Positions 19,980-29,503 of a stretch of 64,000 bases of DNA are shown here, one piece after another. The position numbers were made by a program, and so were the translations under genes. Each line of letters starts with the position of its first letter. The stretch's first letter is position 1. This DNA is from Engraulis encrasicolus (Eukaryota; Chordata; Actinopteri; Clupeiformes; Engraulidae). The notes below the pieces were generated by a model that was not told the origin of the DNA, did no database searches, and was given only the letters and a program-made list of their open reading frames with translations. The stretch covers positions 50,034,507 through 50,098,506 of the forward strand of contig NC_085875.1 of assembly GCF_034702125.1 (NCBI RefSeq), read 5' to 3'.

Positions 19980-22520
19980 CAAGTGGCGAGCAGGCGCCCT
20001 TACCATCGGCGCATCCAAGCCAAGCGTGCGGCTTGGGAGAGGAAGAAAAAGGTGAGGCGACTCATCTCGAAAGACCCTTCCAAGCTAGCGGCCTATCTTC
20101 TCGACGGAGTGGACGATGCTGCGTGTCCTGTCTCTATCGAGGAGTTGACCGCTGGCCTTAAAGAACGATGGGCCGACTGCGGCGGTTTCCGTGGCCTCGG
20201 GGGCTTTAGCCTGGAGGCCGACGCAGACAATGCATGCTTTGAGTCCCCTTTCTCCGCAAGGGAAGTCCTGGATCAACTGACGGCTATACAAGCGACGTCG
20301 GGAACCGGGCCCGACGGGATAGTGAAGGCAGATCTAAAGGCTTGGGACCCCACTGGCGAAAAACTGATGCTGCTTTTTAACATCTGGCTAGTAGCCGGGG
20401 TCGTGCCCAGATGCGCCAAGCGAGCCAGGACAGTCCTCATTCCTAAGTCAACGGACCCAGCAGCTCTTAAGGATGCAGGAAATTGGCGGCCAATCACCAT
20501 CGGCTCCATGATCCTACGGCTGTTCTCGAAGCTGCTGCACGCACGCTTGAGTACTGCCTGCCCGACCCACGTAAGACAGCGGGGCTTCATTCGGGCTCCG
20601 GGGTGTGCGGAAAACCTGTTCTCACTGCGCACCTTCGTAGAGGGGAGCCACAAGGAAAAGACACCACTCGCAGTGGTCTTCCTTGATGTGGCTCAGGCCT
20701 TTGATACAGTCTCGCACGACCACTTGTTCACGGTGCTCCAGCAGAGAGGGGTCGACAACCACATTATACAATGTATAAAAGGTAGCTATGGGGACAGCTA
20801 CTCGTGACTGGAGATCAATGGTGCTACCTCAGAGCCTTTTGCCATGACGAGGGGGATTCGACAAGGCGACCCTCTCTCACCGCTGCTCTTCAACCTGGCA
20901 ATCGACCCGCTCCTTTATGCCTTAGACCGACTAGGTCTAGGGGCCACCCATAAAGGGTTGAACGCAACGGCAATGGCTTTCGCCGACGATCTGGTGCTCC
21001 TCAGCAGGACCTGGGGTGGGATGGCCCTTAATTTAGAGCTCACCAAAGCTTTCTGCGAGTTGACAGGTCTCCAGATACAGGCGAGGAAGTCCTACGGCTT
21101 CCTCTTAACCCCCAAGGTTGGGGGAAAAAAAGATGGTCCATGGACGTGAACATCTGTCCGCGATGGCGAATAGGGGGGGAAGCTCTGCAGTTCGTCTCGA
21201 CTGGGTCGGAAGTCAGATATCTCGGTCTGAGAGTCTGCACTCGCCGTGGAGTCAGTAACTAGGACTCCTTACCGGCGCTCCAGGGTTGGCTCAGACGAGT
21301 AGGGCAAGCCCCCCTCTCAGGCTCTCAGAAAGTCTGGTTTTTGAAAACCTGTGTCCTGCCCCGGCTCACTTACGGTCTGGTGAACGGTGGAACGAACCAG
21401 ACCGCGCTGTTGGAGATCAATCGGGCGGTGCGGACGGAAGTGAAGCGCTGGCTCGGTCTGCCCCTGATGACGTGCGACGGGGCTCTATACTCCAGGCCAC
21501 GGGACGGGGGCCTGGGAATCCCCCGTCTACAGCGAACGGTGGCGGCACTCCAAGCGCGACAACTCTGGAGAATGCTGCAGTCGGACGAAGATCTGGTCCG
21601 GCAGTTGGCCTGGAGCACGGAAGGCGTGGCAGGCCTAGAAAGAGCTTGGGGCAGGGCGGGCGGCAAGGGAGAAGATATCCCCCAGCTCACAGAAGTCAGA
21701 AGCCAGTCGGAAAAGGTCGACTCACCCGACCCCCACCCACAGTCCAAAGCTTCATGGGTGGAACCAATGGATTGGCGGGCCGTGGAATTCCAAGAATGTT
21801 GCGTCAAGCCCACCCAGGGCGTCGGCATGAGAGGATTTAAAGACTCTGACGTGGCGAATTGGTGGATCGTGAGGCCACCTAGTAATCCCTCACTGTGGTT
21901 TGCCGATGCCCTGAAGGTCCAGTAGGCTGTATGGCCGACCAAAGCGTTTTTGGCGAGGGGACAACCCAAGGCCAGGGCCCACTGTGGCAAATGTAAAGGA
22001 ACGCTGGAATCCATGGCCCATATTCTCGGTACCTGCCCCCTGGTCAGGAAAGAACGGATCGCGCGCCACAATATCGTCTGTGCGATACTGAGTTCGGTGG
22101 CGCGACAACTCGGGTGGAGGGTTTACAGGGAGGTAAACCTCCATCTGCTCTACCAAGCGGGCTCCGGCCAGACATCATTCTCGTGAAGGGCGTACGGGCG
22201 AAATTGTTGACGTTACGGTTCGGTTACGGCCCGGAAGCTCTCCTGGACGTCGCGGAGCAGAAAGCCAGAAAATACCACTGCCTCATCCCGGGGGTGCGCT
22301 CTAATTACCTCGTCGATGAGGTAACGACCGCGGGATTCGTCGTAGGCGCACGGGGGCAGTGGCCGGATATAAACACCGAGATCCTGAAGGGCTGGGGGGC
22401 CTCTGACCGGATTGCCCGAAGCGTTGGGAAGAGAATTTCCCTGGGGGTTCTCAACTACAGCGCTCGGATGCTACGGCTGCACGGAGCCAAAGCACAAGAA
22501 AGACAGAACATGTTCGAATC
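19980..22520 (+). pseudogene. R2-like polyprotein pseudogene, copy 3
   Basis: Homologous to copy 1 from about residue 236 onward. The RT (NWRPITIGS, FLDVAQAFD, RQGDPLSP, FADDL), CCHC knuckle and endonuclease (VARSVGK tail) are all recognisable. The frame is broken by a TGA near 20,805 (an Arg codon in copy 1), a frameshift near 21,120-21,150, a stop near 21,262, a stop near 21,923 and a frameshift around 22,150-22,210. It is more diverged from copy 1 than copy 2 is, and not functional. Confidence 0.9.
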
Positions 22521-22778
22521 AGTTGGACGAGGTGTTCCGTTCTCAGTTGCCTTGCCTGCCAAGTCCCTGTTCTAATTTTACATGTTGTGTGTCAATTCTG
22601 TAAGCCGTGCCGAGATTTTGTATATAGTTCGTTAATCTAATTTATTTCTGAGAGATTAATTTATTTCTGAGAGTGAAAGCCCGGTCAGTGTCGAATGAGC
22701 TCCCGCTTATTCGATGCGCCCCAATGATTAGATCAGCCGCAGGTGCTTTTATGCACTTAGGCCACTTTGTGAGCCTAG

Positions 22779-22984
22779 AGTCAAAATCATTCAGGGGAGA
22801 GCGAGCCAGAGCCAGTGGTAAGAGCAGATACGGTAGGGCAGTGCACTTCCATCAACCCGCCTTCACGTCAGACATTGGGCTATGAGAAAGTCGAAGATCC
22901 GGGATGCCTGCGGTTCGAGCTTTTAGCGGGAAAACGCGCAGAGTCATGCGGATCGTTCGCTGAACTGATGCGAGGAGATTGGAG
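22779..22984. other. Sequence following R2-like copy 3
   Basis: Matches the sequence after copy 2 in two blocks (agtcaaaatcatt ... gagccagtgg, and gcgggaaaacgcgcagagtc ... gttcgctga). It may be the real 3' end of the element, absent from copy 1, or duplicated flank. It leads straight into 28S sequence. Confidence 0.45.
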
Positions 22985-23062
22985 TGGGCTTGGCAGAATC
23001 AGCGCGAAAAGAAGACCATGTTGAGCTTGACTCTGGTCTAGCACTGTGAAGAGATATGAGGG
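22985..23062 (+). rRNA. 28S rRNA gene fragment
   Basis: A diverged 28S match from 'gggcttggcagaatcagc' through 'gttgagcttgactctgg' to 'gaagagatatgagggg'. It spans the 28S position at which R2-like copy 1 is inserted, here unoccupied. It ends at 23,062, where hAT transposase sequence resumes after GGTTG. Confidence 0.85.
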
Positions 23063-23300
23063 GTTGGAGACATGGAGGCATACTTGTTGACTTCCCCTAA
23101 GCCATCGCTTTCATCTTCCTCCCACTCGGAGAAGTCAATCCTCGTTTTTTTTCAATGCAGCCCCACCAGCAACTATTAAAACAGTCAGAAAAATTAAAAT
23201 ATACTATACATCCTAATGTATAACAGGCAACATAATGGAATTAGGCCACATAGCCCATTTCAATTCTCTGCGTACCAGCTGTGTCCTCTCTGGCCTCTGG
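23062..23300 (-). pseudogene. hAT (zf-BED) transposase, piece 7 of 8
   Basis: On the minus strand a frame near 23,065-23,160 encodes KTRIDFSEWEEDESDG then EVNKYASMSPT, the acidic linker before a hAT dimerisation domain. Its end reads in frame into the piece at 6,440 across the shared GGTTG. The start (23,300-23,280) continues the piece at 29,355 across the CCTCTGGG duplication. The AT-rich middle (about 23,165-23,275), with gtacgc and tag boundaries, looks like a short intron. Confidence 0.7.
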
Positions 23301-23433
23301 GCAGTGTTGCCAAAAGAAAACCAGCCAAAGTGGGCTTGCTGAAAAGTCGCTAGATGACGTCATGACGTTACGTATGACATCACAATGTCACGCACGGCGC
23401 GCTGATCTACAGAAAATGTGCCCACATGCCTAA

Positions 23434-23973
23434 AGCTGGGCTTACACTGTGCGACTTTTGCCCCGATTTTGCCCCGATTTGGCACTCGCACGACTTTTTG
23501 AGAGTCGGGCCGATTTCTTGCTCAATCGCAGGTCAATCGTGAGTCTCGCATCGTGCAGTGTACATGGGGTAACGACAAGCGATTTTGCCTCACGATTGTG
23601 CAATCGCAGGGTCGCAAGAAAATCAAAACGGTTTGAAATTCTGGTCGTGGCTCGTGCGTAAATCGCACAGTTAAAGCAGTGCTACAACCCGATTTGACAC
23701 TTCACATGCACAAATCAATAGGGCCGTGCGATTCGCTGTTAAGCGCGACCTCATCTCCACCTCAGGTGCGCATGTTCCCTCCTCTGCAGACCGGGGAAAC
23801 ATGCCTGTCGCGTCGTACGGTGGAAACATTTCGCTCGCATCCGACTGTCGGCTCGTGTAGTGTGAGGACGTGAGTCGTGAGCTGTGAACTTTTAAACAGT
23901 GAAATTCCATCGTGCAGTGTGAGCAGAAGCTTAAGACCCACGAGTGAAAATATCGCACAGTGTATGCCCGGCT
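23434..23973. mobile_element. 540-bp PIF/Harbinger-like MITE
   Basis: Inverted ends agctgggcttacactgtgcga / tcgcacagtgtatgcccggct are flanked by TAA (23,431-23,433 and 23,974-23,976). It interrupts hAT copy a where copies b and c are continuous (catgcctt.gtccac), which confirms the insertion. Non-coding. A truncated relative lies at 264-347. Confidence 0.85.
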
Positions 23974-25745
23974 TAAGTCCACAGTACAAATCGGCGGTGC
24001 TAGCTACTTTTTGGAGATCAGAGCTAATCAGCAGCCCTGCTTAACCGTGGGAAAAGCTTCTGACTGAGGCGCAGAGTCAGAATTATGTGGAAAAACGATT
24101 AATTTGTCACTGAAAATGCACATTTTAAAAAGTCGCCAGATTAGTTTTTTTGTCGTCAGTGCCTGGGATTCACTGCGGTCGGTGTGGCCAGCCTGCTAGT
24201 GCTCATTTAAATTGGTCATACCGGTATGCATATCCCAAGGAGCCGTCGTGGTAGCTTTTGTGATACGCGCCGGATTATCATACCCCCTGTATCTGCTTGT
24301 AGGGTAGACCCGAGTGTTGGAGGTAAATCAAACATACCTGTGTAACAACAAGACTCTGATCTAATTCCAAAGTGTAGGCATAACATATATCAGTCCCTCC
24401 AGGAAATCGCGATGTTGCGATTGCAGCGTTTGATTTCCCGCAACTTTGAACCAATCCATGTTGCGCTGACTTCACTGACGTTGACAAACTTCCTTTCAAA
24501 AAGGATAATACAATTTAAAAAAATACAATAAAAAAGTAACCTAGCAATCAGTCCCAGCACTTTACTATGCATGTACAAAGTTGTAGGTGAGGGGGAGAAA
24601 ACTAATAAATACTAATGTAGGAAACGCCATGTTCTCATTGCGCGTCTGCTCGCATGGTCATAGGAGGGAAAATGTATGCCTAGTCTGGCATAACCAATAG
24701 GCCTACATTTTTAAAATGTGGTAGGCCTACATAAATATATAATTAACACTTCATGACAATCATCTACATTACACCAAGTATAGGGCTACTACAACAAGAT
24801 GTGTTTTTTTCTTTTTTTTCTAAAGCGGTCCATCTGCTGGACCACTTTGTTCTTTGACTTGTGTGCGTACAGAAGGCAACTTTTCCCCTCTGAATTGAGA
24901 TGCGCAAATGTCTTGTCCACAACAAAGGAGTAATTTCCATCCTTCATTGTGAATGCTGCGTGCTTGCCTGGCCAATATTAATCTCTTTCGCGCAAATTGG
25001 GCTATGGCTGGATACGAGTACTTGGTGACCGTGGTGGACAAATCACTTTCGTTTAACCTGGCGTGGTCAAACGGGCAAGGAACACGGAACATGAATAAAA
25101 TCAGAGCAGACACGTTGGAAAGCTGTGGGACTAAGTTGGAAAACTACTTTCTGTCTCTCCCTCTCCTTCTCTCTTCCTTGCGCGATTGACTGTATTGATT
25201 GACAGCTGAAACCTCCGTTCTACAGGCGACGTGGTGTTTTATAGATAACAATCTCGTCGTCTTTTATATTCACAAGAGCTTCATGTTTGTCATCTTTAAT
25301 TGTCTTTTTGAGTTCCTGTTTCTTTTGTGCAATCTGGTTATCAAGATCGGCTGTGTCTTTTTTCAGTTCAGTTTCAGTTTCAGACATGAAGTCCTGAGTG
25401 TGCGACGACCATTCTTTTTCAAGTTGAGTCTATTGTCTGCCGTACGCACCTCAAACGGTGTGCGTTTACTAAAACCCAAAGAAAGAATATTCACAAGAGC
25501 ACCACAATTAATATAATTTCTGAGCATTATTCAGCAAGCACCCTTCACAACTGGAAATCTGTGAACTCCATCCTCGTTACATTGAATGATCATCAGCCGT
25601 TAATTTAAAGCCGGCTGACGGCGCAGGAGAAAAATAAAAAAAACCTAGGCCTATGCCTTCTTTCGAAAGCGACCCCTCCCTCTGCTTTTATTTGTGTTTG
25701 CTTTTGACAAGCTTGAAAATTAAATGCCGACACAGGCAGGCTATG

Positions 25746-26834
25746 CAGTGTTGCCAAAAGAAAATCAGCCAAAGTCGCTATGGGCTTGCTGAAAAGTCGC
25801 TAGATGATGTCATGACGTTACGTATGACGTCCAGTGTTGCCAGATTGGGCTGTTTCCCGCCCAATTGGGCTGCTTAGGATGGTAGTGTGCGGGTAAAAAT
25901 TACATTTTGCAACAAAACCCGCCCAATTTTGCCTATAGAAATCAATAGAATTGGGCGGGATTTAGTGCTTCCAGGCGGATTTTGAGCATTTTTTGGGCTG
26001 GAAATCATCAGCCTCATCTGGCAACCCTGATGACGTCACAATGTCACGCACGGCGCACTGATCTACAGAAAACGTGCCCACATGCCTTCGTCCACAGTAC
26101 AAATGGGCGGTTCTAGCTACTTTTTGGAGATCAGAGCTTATCTGCAGCCCCGCTTAACCGTGGGAAACGCTTCTGACGGCGGCACAGAGTCAGAATCATG
26201 TGGAAAAACGATTCATTTGTCACTGAAAATGCACGTTTTAAAAAGTCGCCACATGCACCAAAAATTCGCTAAAGTTTTTTGTCGCCATGTGCCCGAGATT
26301 CACTGCGGTCGGTGCGGCCAGCCTGTGCTCATTTAAATTTGTCATGCTTGTAGGGTAGACCGAGTAAAGTTAAGTACAGGGTAGCCTATAGTTTAGGTAA
26401 ATCAAATATACCTGTGTAACAACAAGACTCTGATCTAATTCCAAAGTGTAGGCATAACATAAATGACAGTCCCAAAACATTTGGTGACCATATCGAAGAT
26501 TGTGTAATGTCGGTTTATGTTGACATTCGGTTCCTGCCATATCTTTGTCCCATATCGCTTGCCGTAGTCTCATACAAGCAGATGGACGTGCATGAGAATT
26601 CCTGTGCGTATCACAACAGTTGCCACACCGTGGTGCATAATGTGTCACGTCTGTCTCTACCTGCCACTGGAAATGCATTGTGTGGTGCCGTGGGGAGGGA
26701 CACTGATTTGCCTCTCACAAGACAAGCGAAATAGTCGCTGGATTCGGCCAGATTGAGCCTGAAAAGTCGCTAAGTCGCTAGATGATTTTTTTTGTCGCCA
26801 GAGGTGGCCAAAAGTCGCTAAATCGGCAACACTG
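25746..26834. mobile_element. hAT element 'b'
   Basis: A complete copy of the cagtgttgcca family with exact 8-bp duplication AGGCTATG (25,738-25,745 and 26,835-26,842). It is non-coding and contains the MITE at 25,832-26,029. It lies inside the CAGTCCC element, which itself lies inside copy a of the same family, so this family was active both before and after the CAGTCCC insertion. Confidence 0.9.
25832..26029. mobile_element. 198-bp hAT MITE
   Basis: Ends cagtgttgccagat ... atctggcaaccctg have the exact 8-bp repeat ATGACGTC on both sides (25,824-25,831 and 26,030-26,037). It is related to the MITE at 5,560-5,758. It is the innermost of four nested layers. Confidence 0.9.
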
Positions 26835-27704
26835 AGGCTATGTGTAGCAGACGACTCACATTAACACATCCTCTTCAACTGGGTGGACATGCCTAATTCC
26901 GCCCACCTACTTATAAGTGATACTAGTCAATTATGCATCCACTGTTTAAGTCAGGAATGGATATCGACATGATACGGAGTTTGTATGCTTACAATTTGAA
27001 ACGGTGATGACATTTAAAACAGAGTCAAACGGCCATAAACAACATTGTAATGAAGGGTGTCGTAATGCCAGCATGAAAGAGATGGAACTTTTCACGACGA
27101 GATTCTGGCTAAAAACTCGCCCTGGCCGCTTCCCTGCTTTGCTTAAGGACCAAAATTATAATATAAAAATGGAAATAATATAAAAACACCAGAGGACTGG
27201 AATGTGGCAGTGTCCTTTACTTTCAAGCGTGGGGAAAAACATTTAAAATCTCAACAAAAATCGCACCTTTCACTTCATGCCGCAACAAAATCGCAACAAC
27301 ACAGCAAGAAGCTCTGCAACTTTTAACATGATTTTCTGAAAATCCTCGTGCACCATCTGGCAATTCCGACCGCGATTTTTGGAGGAAATGCCAAAGATTT
27401 CCTGGTGGGACTGATAAATGACAGTCTCAAAACAATTGACCATATCGAAGATTGTGTAATCTCGGTTTATGTTGACATTTGGTTCCTGCCATATCTTTGT
27501 CCCATATCGCTTGCCGTAGCCTCATACAAGCAGATTACATGTGCATGAGAATTCCTGTGCATATCACAAAAGCTGCCACACCGCAGTGCATCATGTGTCA
27601 CCTCTGCCACTGAAAATGCATTGTGTGGTGTCGTGGGGAGGAATAGTCGCTAAGTCGCAAGATTATTTTTTTTGTCGCCAGAGGTGGCCAAAAGTCACTA
27701 AATA

Positions 27705-29321
27705 CAGTGCCCTCCATAATTATTGGCACCCCTGGTTGAGATGTGTTTTTTAGCTTCCAATTATTTAATTTTTTTTCTAAATAATATGGGACCTTAATGG
27801 AAAAAAATAGAAAAATCCAACCTTCAATACAAGTGCATTTATTCAGTGGGGAAAAAATCCCACATAAAGAAATAATTATTTGACATCAAATTATGTGTGT
27901 CACAATTATTAGCGCCCCTGGTGTTAATATTTTGTACAACCCCCTTTTGCCAACAAAACAGCACCTAATCTTCTCCTATAATGTTTCACAAGATGGGAAA
28001 AGACAGAAAGAGGGATCTTCAGCCATTCCTCTTTGCAGAATCTCTCTAAATCATCCAGAGACCTGGGTCCTCTCCTCTGTACTCTCCTCTTCAGCTCACC
28101 CCACAGGTTCTCAATGGGGTTGAGGTCAGGGGACTGAGATGGCCATGGGAGGAGCTTGATTTTGTGTCTGGTGAACCATTTCTGTGTAGATTTGGCCATA
28201 TGTTTAGGGTCATTGTCTTGCTGAAAGACCCAGTGACGACCCAGCTTCAGCTTTCGGGCAGAGGGCAACAGATTTTGATTTAAAATGTCCTGGTATTTCA
28301 AAGCATTCATGATGCCATGCACCCTATCAAGGTTCCCAGGGCCTTTGGAAGCGAAACAGCCCCACAGCATCACTGACCCACCCCCATACTTCACAGTGGG
28401 TATGAGGTGCTTTTCAGCATGCGCATCTTTCGTGGTACGCCAGACCCACTTAGAGTGTTTGTTGCCAAAAAGCTCAATCTTGGTCTCATCTGACCAAAGC
28501 ACACGGTCCCAGTTGAAGCCCCAATACCGCTTGGCGAACTCCAGACGCTTGGGTTTATGATTGTGAGTGAGGAAAGGTTTTCTCCGTGCATGCCTCCCAA
28601 ACAGCTTGTTGGCGTGTAGACAGCGTCTGATGGTTGATTTGGAGACGTTGTGACCCCAGGATGCTACCATTTGTTGTAATTCTGTAACAGTGAGCTTTGG
28701 AGATCTTTTGATTTCTCTTACCATCCTCCTCACTGTGCGTGGTGGCAAAATAAACTTGGGTCCTCGTCCAGGCTTGTTTACCACTGTTCCAGTTGTTTTG
28801 AACTTCCTAATTATTCCTCTCACAGTGGATATGGGCAGCTGCAGTTGAGTGGCAATCTTCTTGTAGCCTCTGCCTGACCTGTGAAGGTCGACGCACATCT
28901 GCCTCACTTGTATGCTGTGTTCCTTTGTCTTTCCCATGTTTAAGAGTGGATAAGAGAAATGGCCTCGGTGTCACGTCATATTTATACCCCAGGGAAACAG
29001 GAAGTGATGAATTACTAATTAAATGTTCCTACATACTCTAGTAAACTTTGTAAACTACTGTAGAAATGGCAGAAATGCTTCAATTATGTTTATTTCCTGG
29101 GAATTGTTAAGGGTGCCAATAATTGTGAAACAGGTGATTTAATGAAAAATAATTATTTTTTAGTCAGGGATTTTTTTATTTTCTTACAATTCATTTGAGT
29201 TGAAGGCTACATTTTCCTACAATTTTCAGTGTGACAGTATTCTTCTGCAATAAACACTGAATTTATTTTAAGGCTTTTAACACATCTCAACCAGGGGTGC
29301 CAATAATTATGGAGGGCACTG
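27705..29321 (-). mobile_element. Tc1-like transposon, complete
   Basis: Inverted ends beginning cagtgccctccataattatt on both sides are flanked by TA (27,703-27,704 and 29,322-29,323). The 1,617-bp length, TA duplication and a single transposase gene between the ends are the Tc1 plan. It interrupts the right half of hAT copy a. A second copy lies at 52,982-54,561. Confidence 0.95.
27924..28937 (-). CDS. Tc1-like transposase, intact DD34E
   Basis: A 337-codon frame from MGKTKEHS. The N-terminus has a paired-type helix-turn-helix (QLQLPISTVRGII, about residues 32-45), a KPGRGPK GRPR-like linker (about 58-64) and a second helix-turn-helix (VSKSTIRRCL). The catalytic domain has WSDETKIELFG (D150), QQDNDPKH (D241) and NPIENLWGELK (E276), giving 34 residues between the second Asp and the Glu as required for DD34E. 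The length is normal for the family and no stop or shift is seen. It would cut and paste the element at TA dinucleotides in the nucleus. It sits between two full-length inverted ends, so the element could be active or recently active. Confidence 0.95.
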   Translation of the reverse strand: MGKTKEHSIQVRQMCVDLHRSGRGYKKIATQLQLPISTVRGIIRKFKTTGTVVNKPGRGPKFILPPRTVRRMVREIKRSPKLTVTELQQMVASWGHNVSKSTIRRCLHANKLFGRHARRKPFLTHNHKPKRLEFAKRYWGFNWDRVLWSDETKIELFGNKHSKWVWRTTKDAHAEKHLIPTVKYGGGSVMLWGCFASKGPGNLDRVHGIMNALKYQDILNQNLLPSARKLKLGRHWVFQQDNDPKHMAKSTQKWFTRHKIKLLPWPSQSPDLNPIENLWGELKRRVQRRGPRSLDDLERFCKEEWLKIPLSVFSHLVKHYRRRLGAVLLAKGGCTKY

Positions 29322-29354
29322 TATAGCGACAAAGTCGCTAAATTGGCAACACTG

Positions 29355-29503
29355 CCTCTGGGTAGTGTTCGTCTCTCGTGTGCCCGACCCTCTCGCCTTC
29401 CTCAGGAGGAATATCCCGTACTTGCCTCCTGACCTCTTCTCTCTCCTCAACGGTCATTATTTTAAGGGATTTGTATTTTGGATGGAGAAAAGTGGCTGCG
29501 GGG
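29355..29503 (-). pseudogene. hAT (zf-BED) transposase, piece 6 of 8
   Basis: Read on the minus strand from the CTGCGGGG repeat, codons give ATFLHPKYKSLKIMTVEERE, the 'atfLdPRyK' block that follows the catalytic core in hAT transposases. It is flanked by two hAT insertions with 8-bp duplications: CTGCGGGG on the gene-upstream side and CCTCTGGG on the downstream side. It continues piece 5 (INPA... at about 35,980) in frame. Confidence 0.82.

Larger units (their letters stand above)
16923..22778 (+). mobile_element. R2-like retrotransposon copy 3, 5'-truncated and interrupted
   Basis: R2-like sequence starts right after 28S 'cccactgtcc' with 'ggtgagggcaccccaagtg', is split by a 3-kb insertion (16,942-19,979, 6-bp direct repeat CAAGTG) and resumes at 19,980 with coding sequence matching copy 1 from about 10,385. 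It ends '...gtgagcctag' at 22,778. A 5'-truncated copy joined to 28S is what target-primed reverse transcription often leaves. The junction lies at the R1 position, not the R2 position. Confidence 0.75.
24391..27413. mobile_element. 3-kb element with CAGTCCC ends
   Basis: The left end cagtccctccaggaaatcg and right end tttcctggtgggactg are inverted repeats, and tgcgat/atcgca motifs recur near both ends. It interrupts hAT copy a inside 'cataacataaatgacag', which is continuous in copies b and c. The target duplication is unclear because the flanking sequence is AT-rich. No transposase seen. It contains hAT copy b. Confidence 0.75.
23301..29354. mobile_element. hAT element 'a', expanded to 6 kb by nested insertions
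   Basis: Ends cagtgttgccaa ... ttggcaacactg are flanked by the exact 8-bp repeat CCTCTGGG (23,293-23,300 and 29,355-29,362). The family's interior (gtcgctagatgacgtcatga, tttgtcgccag, attcactgcggtcggt) is non-coding. Two other copies are present (25,746-26,834 and 34,605-35,545). This copy is split by a PIF-like MITE, by a 3-kb CAGTCCC-ended element and by a Tc1. It interrupts the zf-BED hAT transposase gene. Confidence 0.9.
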
